The translations under genes and the position numbers were made by a program. A model generated the notes under the pieces. That model saw only the letters and a program-made list of their open reading frames with translations. It had not been told where the DNA came from and ran no database searches. Positions 27,099 through 36,714 of a stretch of 64,000 nucleotides of DNA are shown here, one piece after another. Position 1 is the first letter of the stretch. Every line of letters starts with the position of its first letter. Origin of the DNA: Rhizobium sp. CCGE531 (lineage in GTDB: Bacteria; Pseudomonadota; Alphaproteobacteria; Rhizobiales; Rhizobiaceae); assembly GCF_003627795.1 (NCBI RefSeq), contig NZ_CP032687.1, positions 1 to 64,000 of the forward strand, written 5' to 3'.

Positions 27099-28460
27099 CT
27101 AGCCCACGTGAACTGTGACGTCGTAGCCGAGCGATCGAAGCGCCTTGCTTGTTCTCCCATTGCGCGGAGGATACCTGTCCGGCAGAGCCCAGCCAACGAT
27201 TTCGCCGAGAGCGCTCACGCCAATCAGCTCGATTTTCCTTTTTGGGTCAACAATCGCGTTCCATAGCCGGAGCGGTACGTCCTCAATTCGTCCATCATAG
27301 AGAACGTAGTTCAAAGTCTCCAATGCGGAGACGCCCCCGCGATTTGGTGCCTTGTAGATATGCCTCGCCAAAGCATCAACTTTCTCCGGTATGTCATATG
27401 GGCGTCCGCTTTTTAGCCCGATGAGGCGGTTCGGTGCTCTACGAGCAAACTCCCGTGTTGCATGGATTTTACCAAGCACCTGAATGAACTCGTCCTCCGT
27501 CAAACGTTGAAGACGGTCTTCCGCAAATGCCCGCCGCAGGGCTGGGGCCGTCTTGTTCAGCATTCGGTTTTCGTCCGAACTGTCAGGCCGCTTCTGCCAC
27601 CACTGTATTGCTGTCTCAACCGCAGTATCTGGGTCAGATCTGTTTCTTTCAAAATGCGTCTCGAAATCTGCCCTCCTGCCGTCGAACGTATTTTGGTAAT
27701 AATGAGCGTGGAGAAACTGATCGGCATGGGCTCCCAATGGCGCGGTTGCGCTCACCCAAGAGGGCCTCTTGCCATCGACAGAAATTTTGACCGAGATGTC
27801 TCGTATGATTTGGAGAGTGCTGTTCCACTCGTCCAAAAACGCTTGTCTTCTCTTCTCACCCGCTGATTTCGTGCTTGATCGCGCTAACCCAGGAAAATGG
27901 GGAACAAGCGTGGTCGCGACGAATGCCTCGTCCGCCTCCTTCTGAGTGATCTTGCGCCGGGTCAGTTCCTTGTTCCTGGCTAACAACAGATCAAACAGTT
28001 CCTGAGTTAGTGGCGCGGCGTGCGTTTCGATCTCTGTGAAAAATTGCTCGAGTTGGAGATCGTGTCCGCCATCGACGAGCTCGTCCTCGGTGAGAAAAAC
28101 CCCTGCCTCAACGTTATTCCACCATGCACTTTGGGTTAGGTTCGCAGACCCTATGTATGCGCCGGCGCCGCGCCACCAGATCACCTTTGGATGGAAGTGG
28201 CGCACGAGTTTGCAGACGTATCGCCCTGACCGTCGGGCAAGAAAACGTTCGAGGACGGGAATGCTTACAGGTACTTGTTCGTCAAAGCGTCCCCAGAAGC
28301 GTAGAGGTAATTTGTTATTCCAACACCAATCAAAGAGAAGGTCGCTTTCGGTCGCGTAAGCGACTGCGGCATCAACTCGTTCAGTATCTTTGGCGGCATT
28401 TAACAGGATGTTTCGTAGATAGTTGCCATTGATACCGTTCAAGAGCAATTCCAAAGTCAT
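27099..28460 (-). CDS. Phospholipase D-like nuclease
   Basis: A 453-residue protein with one PLD-type site near the N-terminus: HFHPKVIWW (His90, Lys92) followed by YIGSANLTQ (104-107). Such proteins form dimers with a shared active site, as in BfiI/Nuc-type nucleases. The C-terminal two-thirds has no family I know and may recognise DNA. A single HxK site suits nuclease rather than lipase function. It is the first gene of the minus-strand defence block. Start at ATG 28460 (MTLELLLNG). PLD nucleases are known parts of several defence systems, such as DISARM, but the other DISARM genes are absent here. Confidence 0.82.
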   Translation of the reverse strand: MTLELLLNGINGNYLRNILLNAAKDTERVDAAVAYATESDLLFDWCWNNKLPLRFWGRFDEQVPVSIPVLERFLARRSGRYVCKLVRHFHPKVIWWRGAGAYIGSANLTQSAWWNNVEAGVFLTEDELVDGGHDLQLEQFFTEIETHAAPLTQELFDLLLARNKELTRRKITQKEADEAFVATTLVPHFPGLARSSTKSAGEKRRQAFLDEWNSTLQIIRDISVKISVDGKRPSWVSATAPLGAHADQFLHAHYYQNTFDGRRADFETHFERNRSDPDTAVETAIQWWQKRPDSSDENRMLNKTAPALRRAFAEDRLQRLTEDEFIQVLGKIHATREFARRAPNRLIGLKSGRPYDIPEKVDALARHIYKAPNRGGVSALETLNYVLYDGRIEDVPLRLWNAIVDPKRKIELIGVSALGEIVGWALPDRYPPRNGRTSKALRSLGYDVTVHVG

Positions 28461-28702
28461 TTCTCCCCGATGTCACGCACTGAGGTCTACACTCTTAGAA
28501 GTTGTCCAGTCAAACGACTATCCATTGTCGAGGCTTTCCACTGAGATCAATATCTTAGTTATTCGCGCGATAAGAACGACAGTTCGATTCCCATCAAGGC
28601 GTGCGAGGTTGGCGATATGGCGATCCTTGCGGCACCGTCGAGGACATCTCGAGATCTGTTGAGCGGACTGTCTTCGATCCTTCGCAAAGGCTGTTGAAAA
28701 GA

Positions 28703-29938
28703 TCAGGTCTCGGCACGGTTAAGAGCGAGATGCGAAGGGTCAGGCAGGTGCGCCAGCCGGCTGATTGCGACGAACGCAAATACGGCAATCGCGCCGACAG
28801 TGGCGGCAACCGTTAGTGACCAGAACACCCCGACGTTCGTCATCAGGAATGCCAGGATAAAGGGCGCCGTCGACGAGACCACCAGACGGATGGCCAATAC
28901 CTGTCCCTGTCGTTGGCCGTAACCCTCACTGCCGAAGAGCGCCAACGGCAAGGTTCCCTGCACGATGCTGCTCAAGCCCGAGCCGAGGCCAAAGACCACG
29001 GCGAACACCAGTGCGCCTGGCACGGAGGGGGCGGTGACAATCAGGATGACCAGCGCGGCCGGCAACAGCACGGCGGAGATCAGCGCCAGCACCAGCTGCG
29101 GTAGGCCGCCTCCGAAGACCATGTTGATGAACCGGCTCAGCACCTGCGACGGGCCGAACAGCGTGCCTACCATGAGCGCCATCGCTCCGAGCCCAAGTCC
29201 CGACAGAACCGGGACCATGTGGACGAGGAGCGCGGCATTGACAAAGCTCTCCAGCGCAAAGCCTGTTACCATTAGCATGAAGGCTGGCGAGCGGATCGAC
29301 GGAGAGAGACTTGGCTCGACATGCTTTGCAGGCTCGGCCGATGCACGCTTGCGGCTTCTGGTGACGCTGGACGACAGCCACGCATGGATCGGCAGGCAGA
29401 CAGCGACATTGAGCGCAGCGAAGACCAGATAGACATTCTGCCACGACATATGCGCGTTGAGCGCCGTCGTGATCGGCCAGAAGATCGTCGAGGCGAAGCC
29501 GGCGATCAGCGTCAGGTAGGTAATGCTGCGCTGGGCGACCTTTGGTCTGATCTGAACGAGAAGCGCGAAGGCCGCACCGTACTGCACGAGATTGGAAGCC
29601 GTCTCAAGCGCGATCAGGGCGGCGACGAAGGCAATCTTGCCAGAGGCAAACGCACAAGCCACAAGGGCGGCGGCGGCAATCGCCGAGCCGGCTGTCATGA
29701 CGCGACCGGCACCAAAGCGGTCGATCCACTTGCCCATGGCTGGGGCCGCCAAGCCGCCGATCAGGAGACCGGCCGACAACGCGCCAAAAATCCATTTCGA
29801 CGACCATTTCAGATCCCGCGCTATGCCCGGTGCGAGGATGCTGAAGCTGTAATAGAGCGATCCGTACCCGATGATCTGCGTGAGACCGAGGGCAAGGATA
29901 GCCGCGACGGGCGGTCGTTCGGTGCTGATCATCGTCAT
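28703..29938 (-). CDS. MFS transporter
   Basis: A 411-residue inner-membrane protein with about 12 hydrophobic segments and the loop 2-3 motif ([13 protein letters not shown]) of the major facilitator superfamily. The start overlaps the stop of the arsH remnant by 4 bp (ATGA), so the two genes were translated together. That suggests it exports an arsenic or similar xenobiotic species; this is inference. With arsH and its upstream region lost, expression may be impaired. It lies at the right edge of the defence island. Confidence 0.88.
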   Translation of the reverse strand: MTMISTERPPVAAILALGLTQIIGYGSLYYSFSILAPGIARDLKWSSKWIFGALSAGLLIGGLAAPAMGKWIDRFGAGRVMTAGSAIAAAALVACAFASGKIAFVAALIALETASNLVQYGAAFALLVQIRPKVAQRSITYLTLIAGFASTIFWPITTALNAHMSWQNVYLVFAALNVAVCLPIHAWLSSSVTRSRKRASAEPAKHVEPSLSPSIRSPAFMLMVTGFALESFVNAALLVHMVPVLSGLGLGAMALMVGTLFGPSQVLSRFINMVFGGGLPQLVLALISAVLLPAALVILIVTAPSVPGALVFAVVFGLGSGLSSIVQGTLPLALFGSEGYGQRQGQVLAIRLVVSSTAPFILAFLMTNVGVFWSLTVAATVGAIAVFAFVAISRLAHLPDPSHLALNRAET

Positions 29939-30126
29939 ATGGATTTGAGGCTCACGCGCTGTTCGAGTTTTTCGGCCTCCTCTTTCCGCTCGCTGTAGCG
30001 GTCTGTCAGGTAGCCGGACGCATCACGCGTCAGCCAGGTGAACTTTGCCAGCTCCTCGCAGACATCGACGACACGGTCATAATAGGAGGATGGCTTCATC
30101 CGGCCCTTGGCATCGAATTCCTGGAA
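29935..30126 (-). pseudogene. arsH: arsH remnant, C-terminal end
   Basis: About 62 codons with the characteristic end of ArsH, an NADPH-FMN oxidoreductase of arsenic resistance operons ([35 protein letters not shown]). The rest of the gene, including the flavin-binding region, is gone. Immediately upstream the homology breaks. In another frame a stretch reads [22 protein letters not shown], the end of an unrelated, unidentified gene. This marks a deletion or recombination joint near 30126. Confidence 0.7.
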
Positions 30127-30590
30127 AGCCTTTCGAGTGCTGCGGCAACCTCCCGCTCGCCCCAACCGGCGTCGACCGCCTTGCTGACAAGGCGAAGGAC
30201 AGATGCAGCGCGTACTGGCACCAAAGGTGCCGGTCCGGATCTGAACTCTCACAGCGAGGAGGTTGAATATAGTCATCTCTGAAATGTCGCGATTATCTTT
30301 CTCCGCGTCAAGTGATGGCCGCCTTGCCACCAGGATATGCGCACAGTTGAACTTGGATATCCGCCACACCGGTAGTGCTTTCCTACAACCCCTGATCAAC
30401 CTAATTATGCGCGATTTGCAAGTCATTTACTGTCGCTGCAAGACCATTGGTATGGATGGAGGGGGCTGCGTATGCCAGCCTCGGGCTCAGGTCTAAGTGA
30501 TTTGCCAGCAGGTTCCTCTTTAACCGATTGGCTATCTTCCGAGACCTCATCGCGAGCAGGGGCCATGGCCCCACCCACGCCTCAGAGCAT
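30127..30590. other. Rearranged spacer with unidentified gene end
   Basis: Next to the arsH stump the minus strand holds a short coding-like stretch in a shifted frame (about 30130-30240). The rest, to 30590, has no recognisable gene. Confidence 0.35.
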
Positions 30591-30806
30591 CTATTTCCGC
30601 AACAATGCTTGGTTGGCTTTGTCCAGGCAGACGGCGGCGAATGCCAACAGGATCGTGCAAATCGATGAATAGATGGTGCTACGGAACACGTCGGCCATGC
30701 CCACATCGATCCTCAGAAATTCAAGTGTGGCGCCGATCATAAAGAAGATTGCGCCAAGGCCGAGCACCAAGACTGCGGCATTCAAGGTCAGGCGTACCAG
30801 TCTCAT
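30591..30806 (-). CDS. Small two-helix membrane protein
   Basis: A 71-residue protein with two hydrophobic segments (VLVLGLGAIFFMIGATLEFL and IYSSICTILLAFAAVCL) and a basic C-terminus. The ATG at 30806 is chosen because GGGAGAGGA lies upstream at a suitable distance; the longer frame to 30836 places that ribosome site inside the gene. The function is unknown. It is next to the DUF3088 gene on the same strand. Confidence 0.55.
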   Translation of the reverse strand: MRLVRLTLNAAVLVLGLGAIFFMIGATLEFLRIDVGMADVFRSTIYSSICTILLAFAAVCLDKANQALLRK

Positions 30807-30897
30807 CCGTTCATGTCCTCTCCCTTTAGGCGTCACGACACCGAAGTGGTGATTCTGTCCGGCTTTTGAGAACGAGTGAAGAACCGCTTTTCACTGG

Positions 30898-31248
30898 TTA
30901 TGGATGTGGGAGCGGAAAGCAGTGCCGATCCGATAGCGCGGCAAGGATCTTGTCTTTCTCTGCGATGAAGATGCGCCCCTCATAAACCCCTGTTTGATGA
31001 GGCGAGCTGTCTCCCTCCGCTAGTACCAGCAAGGGCAAGGACTGGTTTTGCTCTCCAACAAGGGCGATGACGCTTTGTCTGGGTCTCGGCCATTCTATGC
31101 GCTCGACATTAAGCTTCATCGCCAAATCCGGGAACGAGGCCAGCACCCCCTCCAGAAGGGCGCAGTGCCAGCAATAAAACTGCTGACCTGGATAGGCAGA
31201 ATCGTCAAAGCCCGGGCGCAGCAAGAACAGTCGGTCGCGGTTCGCCAT
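30898..31248 (-). CDS. DUF3088 family protein
   Basis: A 116-residue soluble protein matching DUF3088: LFLLRPGFDDSAYPGQQFYCWHCALLEG at the start (positions 7-34), then RIEWPRPRQSVIALVGEQNQS and PLLVLAEG. The CWHC pair recalls a thioredoxin/glutaredoxin-like fold, which is inference. The length is normal. The stop of a short upstream frame lies 2 bp before the start, so the gene once followed another gene directly. Its role is unknown. Confidence 0.82.
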   Translation of the reverse strand: MANRDRLFLLRPGFDDSAYPGQQFYCWHCALLEGVLASFPDLAMKLNVERIEWPRPRQSVIALVGEQNQSLPLLVLAEGDSSPHQTGVYEGRIFIAEKDKILAALSDRHCFPLPHP

Positions 31249-31527
31249 TTCATTTCCTTTCCGATTTCAGTGCATTGTAGAGCGCGGGCTTGCCAATCTT
31301 CAAGTGCGCGGCAGCCTCTTGCACGGCCCGCAAAACGTCCGTTTGTCGGACAGGCTTTTTCCAGTTCGCCACACCTCCGCAACGAAATTGAAAGATTAGG
31401 CAAAGGTGCGGTATGGGTCAATTTAGGCCGAATAGGCTGTCCGAAATATCTCCTCTGTTCGAAAGCCTGCCAAGATAATTTATGACCAGGTCATTTTGCC
31501 CCGTACGGACAGTTATTGGACTGCGTG

Positions 31528-31806
31528 TCAGTTTCTGCAGTCGCTGCCAGTGATCAAGTCCCTGATCGGAAACATATCTTCGCCGTAGTGGTGAAGCCGG
31601 GTGTGATGCCGTCGGCATAACCACCGCACCCTTAAAGGCTCATCGTATTGATCATGATGGGCATCGACCGCTTCGATCCCGCAAACCTCGCATATTTGCT
31701 TTTCTAGCTCGCCTGCCTTCACCGCTCGCTGCACAGCAAGGTGAGCATCGTATTTGCCTGGATTGGCACGGCGCCAATTCGCTTGGCGGGTATCGGTTTT
31801 CAGCAT
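31528..31806 (-). CDS. HNH-like zinc-binding protein
   Basis: A 92-residue protein with CEVCG, DAHHDQYDEPLRVRWLC and CRRHHTRLHH, arranged as in small HNH endonucleases of phage and plasmid origin. The ATG at 31806 has AGGA 8 bp upstream and starts MLKTDTRQANWRRANPGKY. A DNA-nicking function is likely from the family. It may be a phage-derived gene; it stands among fragments. Confidence 0.65.
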   Translation of the reverse strand: MLKTDTRQANWRRANPGKYDAHLAVQRAVKAGELEKQICEVCGIEAVDAHHDQYDEPLRVRWLCRRHHTRLHHYGEDMFPIRDLITGSDCRN

Positions 31807-31838
31807 CACAGCATCCTGCTTGTCTATCCCTGCATCAC

Positions 31839-32244
31839 CTATGAAACGAGGTGCCGTGAATAGGCATAGCACGGCGTAAATCGTTCTTCATTTGTTTTCC
31901 CATCGGTGCCACGTGATTTCACAGGCACGTCCTTCGGACCAGGCTCTATTCCGCCGCAGCCTTGCTGCAGCTCCACGGAACCCCTGACGGGTTGGTGTTC
32001 CCACAGGTGGCGGTCCGTAATGTATTTAGGCGTGCTGGCTATGATGGACCGAGGTAGAAAGCGCGTGTTGTCGACTATGTAGCTGACGCTTCCGCTGACG
32101 CCCTCGAGTGCGGATGCTATGGCCCGATCGCACATCCTGTGAATAGTACTGCCCCATGCACCTGAAACCGCCTCCTGGGACCAGGCTTGCTCCAGCCCTT
32201 GCTTCAACACGATTGATCCGACGTCAAGGGAAGCGGTTTCGATG
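31839..32244 (-). pseudogene. Argininosuccinate-synthase-like gene, 3' fragment
   Basis: This is the continuation of the gene at 33497-34155 beyond the ISAs1 element. The frame resumes as ETASLDVGSIVLKQGLEQAWSQ, corresponding to the part of argininosuccinate synthase that follows the KSRGxYExP region, and runs to a stop at 31839. The sequence after the IS repeat is in the same frame as the upstream fragment, so removal of the IS restores a continuous gene. Confidence 0.65.
32236..32244. repeat. ISAs1 target repeat, left
   Basis: GTTTCGATG beside the left end of the ISAs1 element; its partner at 33497-33505 is GTTTCGAGG. One of nine bases differs, so a point change occurred after insertion. 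Confidence 0.6.
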
Positions 32245-33496
32245 CACGGCTCTGAACTCGGGTTAACGTTTCTTCCCTGAACGGTTTGGGTGTGATTCGA
32301 GAGTGTCGGTGATTTGGAGGCCGACATGTTTGAAGACGATCGCCCGCGGCTGCGGGTTTTGCTGGACCATTTTAGTCTCGTTGAGGATGAGCGGGAGCAA
32401 TGGCGGGTCGCCCATCCGTTACCCGAGGTGCTTCTTCTGGTCGTTTGCGGGACGATCGGCGCATGCGACGATTTTGACGAGATCGTCGAATGGGGAGAGG
32501 ATAACCTGGCGTTTTTACGTCGGTTTCTTCCCTATCACCATGGCATACCGGGTTCGCGCTGGCTGCGCATTCTGCTCAACCGGATCGATCCGGACCTGTT
32601 TTCGAACTGCTTCATATCCTGGGCGGCGACGCTTCGACCCGATGCTCCGGCGCTGGTGGCGATTGACGGAAAGACCTCGCGCGGCAGTCATGACCGGGCC
32701 AACGGCCGGGCGGCGCTGCATCTCGTCTCGGCTTTCGCCACCCGTGAACGGCTGGTTCTCGGACAAGAGGCAGTGGCAACGACAAGCTGTGAGCAGGACA
32801 CCATCCCCTTGCTGCTGGAACGGCTGGCCGAAAAGGATCGCCTGAAAGGCGCGCTCGTGACCATCGACGCCATTGCCTGCAATGCCAAAACCGCCCAGGC
32901 GGTGCTCGATGCAGGCGCTGATTACCTCCTGGCGGCCAAGGCCAATCAGCCCGGCCTGATGGGTGAGATCGAGCGCTTCTTTGCCGACGCTCCGGCAAAC
33001 CTCACCTCAACCGTGACCGAAGTCGACAAGGGCCATGGCCGGGTCGAAGAGCGGCGGGTCACCGTCTCCACTCAAATCGACTGGCTCTCCGGCGACAGGC
33101 GCTTTCCCGGCGAATACCGCTTCCCGTCCATCGCCACCATCGTCAAGGTGCAAGCACAAGTCTATGAAAAGTCCAGGCAAAGCAGCCAGGTCCGCTTCTA
33201 TATCTCCTCGCGGTCGATGACCGCGCTCCAGTTCGCCGAGGCCATACGTGGCCATTGGGCCATCGAGAACTCCCTCCATTGGGTACTCGACGTCACCTTC
33301 AACGAGGATGCCGCCCGATCTCGAACCGGGCATGGACCAGCCAACATGGCCGTCGTCCGACACTTCGCCATCAACATGGTTCGAAGCCATAACGACAAGC
33401 GCAGTATCAAACTCAGACGAAACAAAGCAGGCAGAAACCCACAATACATGGCCGAAATCATCCGAGCATAACTGTTAACCCGGATTCAGAGCCGTG
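32245..33496 (+). mobile_element. ISAs1-family insertion sequence
   Basis: A 1252-bp element. The 23-bp terminal repeats (CACGGCTCTGAACTCGGGTTAAC at 32245-32267, and its inverted counterpart at 33474-33496) differ at two positions. It holds one transposase gene. A near-perfect 9-bp target repeat flanks it. The element splits an argininosuccinate-synthase-like gene that runs on the opposite strand. Confidence 0.88.
32326..33471 (+). CDS. ISAs1-family transposase
   Basis: A 381-residue DDE transposase. The start has the family's short region before HPLPEVLLLVVCG. Catalytic acids are visible in LVAIDGKTSRGS, VTIDAIACN and HWAIENSLHWVLDVTFNEDA. The frame is complete, so the element may be active. 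The ATG at 32326 (MFEDDRPRL) is preferred over 32314. The gene fills nearly the whole element and ends a few bases before the right terminal repeat. Confidence 0.95.
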   Translation: MFEDDRPRLRVLLDHFSLVEDEREQWRVAHPLPEVLLLVVCGTIGACDDFDEIVEWGEDNLAFLRRFLPYHHGIPGSRWLRILLNRIDPDLFSNCFISWAATLRPDAPALVAIDGKTSRGSHDRANGRAALHLVSAFATRERLVLGQEAVATTSCEQDTIPLLLERLAEKDRLKGALVTIDAIACNAKTAQAVLDAGADYLLAAKANQPGLMGEIERFFADAPANLTSTVTEVDKGHGRVEERRVTVSTQIDWLSGDRRFPGEYRFPSIATIVKVQAQVYEKSRQSSQVRFYISSRSMTALQFAEAIRGHWAIENSLHWVLDVTFNEDAARSRTGHGPANMAVVRHFAINMVRSHNDKRSIKLRRNKAGRNPQYMAEIIRA

Positions 33497-34155
33497 GTTT
33501 CGAGGTGCCGCAGCGCGTCCATGATGATGGCCGCCGCGGGCGCCTCGCGGACCTCGAGAACCTTTTCACCGGTTGAAATGTGTTCGAGCCCGACAAAGCG
33601 GCCGTGTCCGAATTTACCAACTGTTTTATTTAGGAGCGGGATTGTGTCGATCAGTGCAACGTCATGGTCATCAATTGACACGAGATTTCCGTCGATAAAC
33701 CCCAGTTTGATCTCTGCCGGCTGCTGCGCGGCAATGTTACGGGTCCAATCAAACGCCTCTTCCGGGATAGAAAAGTTCTCGGGATCGTCCAAAGGTCCAG
33801 ACTCAAATTCCCGGCACCAGAGGTTTTCGTCCCCGCTCCACGTGCGATCCGTCACAAAAGTCAGTCCGAACTTGGAGAGGGCGGCGGCCTTCTGCTGCCG
33901 GCAAATCACCGAGCATTCATACGGACTGCCGAAGTTATCGGAGTCCACGCGATAGATTTCCGACGCGGTGAGCGACACAGCACCGTAACCTTTGGTCCTG
34001 ATGGTCTGGGGTGCCTGAACAACCGCAATTTGCTTAGCACCCGAGGAAAAGAACTGACCTATCTGGGATTGGGTCCAATATTGCGCTCCTTGCCCTTTTG
34101 ATGCGCCGCGAACAAAAGCGAGAATCCCATCCTCGGTGGATACGAGATTCCACAT
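33497..34155 (-). pseudogene. Argininosuccinate-synthase-like gene, middle fragment
   Basis: The fragment aligns with the synthetase domain of argininosuccinate synthase: [19 protein letters not shown], then [34 protein letters not shown] and [17 protein letters not shown]. The N-terminal ATP-binding domain with the SGGLDTS loop is missing, cut off where homology to HlyD begins on the other strand (near 34155). The 3' end is separated by the ISAs1 element. Divergence from ArgG is large, so it was probably a paralogue with another substrate. Confidence 0.7.
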
Positions 34156-34156
34156 G

Positions 34157-34585
34157 CGGCTCTACCAGCTCGCAGTCCACACCATCAACGGCGTCGTCAT
34201 GGCAGGCGAGACGCTGATGCTCGTCGTACCGGAGGCAGATGATCTGACCGTCGAAGCCCGGGTGGCCACCCGTGACATCGACCAGATCCACGTCGGGCAG
34301 TTGGTCGAGATCCGCTTCAGCGCCTTTAACCAGCGCACCACGCCCGACGTCGAGGCGGAGGTCGTGACGGTCGCTCCCGACCTCGTAACCGATGAGCGCA
34401 CCGGGGCCACCTATTATCCGCTGCGCATCCACCCCAAACCGGAAAGCCTCGCCAAGCTCAAGGGCCTTTCGCTCTACCCCGGCATGCCCGCCGAGGTCTT
34501 CATCAAGATCGCCGACCGTACCGTCATCTCCTACCTGACAAAGCCGCTCACCGACCAGATGCAGCATGCGTTTCGGGAGGATTGA
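34157..34585 (+). pseudogene. HlyD-family type I secretion adaptor, C-terminal fragment
   Basis: This matches the periplasmic C-terminal part of HlyD/PrtE adaptors: [52 protein letters not shown] and LYPGMPAEVFIK. The membrane anchor and coiled-coil hairpin are missing; the break is at the joint with the argininosuccinate-synthase fragment. It lies just upstream of a serralysin-type protease, a usual substrate of type I secretion, so it is probably the end of that lost export operon. Confidence 0.8.
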
Positions 34586-34971
34586 GCAGCGCGTGGCTGG
34601 AGCGGCGAGTAGGTATCGGCGAATGAGGTGGGCGCCTCGGGCGGGGCAGCGGTTTTTAAGAACGATGCGTTCCGGGGGAATGCTTCGTCGGCGTATGGGG
34701 GTTCGCAGCGCCTCACGTGCAGGCTGTGGCTCATATGTAATTGGGGTTAGGACAGGAGCAGTTCAAAATCCTGCGCTAAGGACGAATGGATCATGAACAT
34801 CGGTTATTGGCCTCTGAGTAGCAACGGTACAGAAAACCTAAGCGATCGGGCGGTTTATGGTGAGGTCAATCCTTCTCTACTGTGCGTCCTCCAAACTGGT
34901 ACCGGAAGTCTTGACCCCTGCAGAACGGTACAGCCGTAACTGCGCACAATCGAAGAGAGAGGAATCCCAAG
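34586..34971. other. Spacer upstream of protease gene
   Basis: There are no convincing genes. A tRNA-like T-loop string near 34755 does not fold into a tRNA. AGAGAGGAA before ATG 34972 is the protease ribosome site. Confidence 0.4.
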
Positions 34972-36581
34972 ATGCCGCATCCAAGCCAGACCGGAAAACC
35001 AAGCCAGACGAGCGACGACTGGTGGATTAACGACCAGACGCCCGACAACCCATATGGCAAGAGCGAGGATTATGAGTCCTTTATCGACCATCTTGGGTCA
35101 TTGCCCAGTTGGCTGACGCCCGAGATCGCTGCGGGAACGGTGAGGATCAATCTCTACGAACTCAACAACCACCCGGAATACAAGGCCGCCGCGATCGGCG
35201 CCTTAGAGATGTGGGCGTCTGTCACACCCCTGAAATTCGAAATCATCGACGACGCGCCGTTCGACGGCACCACGGACCAGATTGAGGTTGTCAGCCCCGA
35301 ACTTGGCGAGGAGGACGATGGCATGGCCTATTCGAACGGTCACCATGTCAGCATCGGCCAGGGTTTCGACGACAAGGAAGCCCACAAGACCGATGTCGGC
35401 GGCTATGTCTTCCAAGCCTTCATGCATGAATTCGGCCATCAATTCGGTCCGAATCATCCTGGAGACTACAATTACAGCGGTCCCGACGGCGCGAGCCGAT
35501 CACCTATCGGAACGATGCGACCTGGATATATGATCGGTGGCAATACAGCGTCATGTCCTATTTCGATAGCAACGCTGTCGGCGAAACCAGCCTCTGGTTT
35601 GCGTCGACGCCGCTTATGGCCGACATCGAGGCCTTCATTCGCCGCCTTTTTTCAACCGTTGACGCGAATGGAGTGCGCACCTACCAGCACATCGACCTCA
35701 ACACAGAGAACAATATCTACGGCTTCGGGAGCCCACAGCGTAGCTACCAGCTGACCTCCTCTGGCAAGCAGCATGACATCGGCTTCGCGATCCATGATAC
35801 CGGCGGGACCGACACGATCGATTTCTCCGGCTCGACGGCGGGTACGATCCTCGACTTGCGCGCCGGACATTTCTCCAGCGTCAACGGTTGCAGCAACAAT
35901 GTTTCGATCTTCGCTGGACACAACGCGGATGCGACCGACTATTACGTCGAGAACGGCATCGGCAGCAGCCATGACGATGTCCTGATCGGCAACGACGGCG
36001 CCAACGTCCTCGACGGCCGCGGCGGCGCCGACCGCATGGCTGGCAACGGCGGCGACGATATCTATTTCGTCGATTCCCCGGACGACGTCATTCACGAGAA
36101 GGCCAACGGCGGGAACGACACCGTCATCCTCCTGTCCAAGAACCTGAAAATTCCGCAAATCGCCAACGTCGAACACATCATCTACGCCGACGAATTGCCT
36201 GGCAACGATGGCAACATCCTCTGTGGCGGAGCTGGCGAGGACACGCTGACCGGCGGCGAGGGTCAGGATACATTCCGCTTCTCGCCTGAGCTTGGGAACG
36301 GTAATGTCGAGCGGATCAAGGACTTCAGGGTGATCAACGACATGATCCTGCTGGACAGTCTCGTCTTTGAGAGCGGCGGTGGAGACGGCGCTCTCGCCTT
36401 GGGCGCGTTCCACGGGAGCGCGGAGGGCATCGCTCATAACGCAGGCGACCGCATCATCTACAACACCGATAGCGGCGCCTTGTCATATGACGTCGACGGA
36501 GGCGGAGAGCTTGCGGCCATTCAGGTTGCGCAGCTGACCCCAAATCTGAGGCTTTCGGCAGCCGACTTCATTGTCATCTAA
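34972..36581 (+). pseudogene. Serralysin-type RTX metalloprotease, frameshifted
   Basis: A secreted zinc protease of the M10 family, split by one frameshift. Frame 1 (from 34972) holds the zinc site HEFGHQFGPNHPGDY, with His152, His156 and His162. Frame 2 continues ITYRNDATWIYDRWQYSVMSYF, including the Met-turn, then RTX calcium repeats (GNDGANVLDGRGGADRMAG, GGAGEDTLTGGEGQD) and an uncleaved C-terminal type I secretion signal. The shift lies between about 35490 and 35510. Restoring one base would give a protein of about 535 residues. As sequenced, frame 1 ends without the Met-turn, so the product should be inactive unless ribosomes shift frame. An HlyD fragment lies upstream. Confidence 0.82.
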
Positions 36582-36593
36582 CTCGATACCAGG

Positions 36594-36615
36594 AGGGGCG
36601 CTTGCAGGCGCCCCT
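36594..36615 (+). terminator. Hairpin after protease gene
   Basis: AGGGGCGC, a six-base loop, then GCGCCCCT, directly after the protease stop at 36581. A short pyrimidine stretch follows. It is a plausible rho-independent terminator, though the T-tract is poor. Confidence 0.55.
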
Positions 36616-36714
36616 TCCGATACTACATTTGCAGTGGTTTATCTTTTCGAGCCCTTAGCTGAGCGGCAATCTCGCTACCGCAGGGCCTTGCGAGGCAATC
36701 ATGGAGAGTGTGCG

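Noticed and set aside
27099..28460. Reading the PLD nuclease as DrmC of a DISARM system
   Set aside because: The helicase DrmA, DrmB and the methyltransferase of DISARM are not found nearby, so only the family call is kept.
31250..31345. Minus-strand frame ending in HLKIGKPALYNALKS, like a recombinase helix-turn-helix
   Set aside because: It is only about 30 residues long, without a catalytic domain or start codon, so it is too little to annotate as a gene. It may be a remnant of a resolvase-type gene.
34730..34790. tRNA-like string with GTTCAAAATCC
   Set aside because: The would-be T-arm has the wrong loop length, and no acceptor or anticodon stem can be formed.
35652..36437. 261-codon minus-strand frame opposite the RTX protease
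   Set aside because: It is a shadow of the calcium-binding repeats on the plus strand and has no motif of its own.
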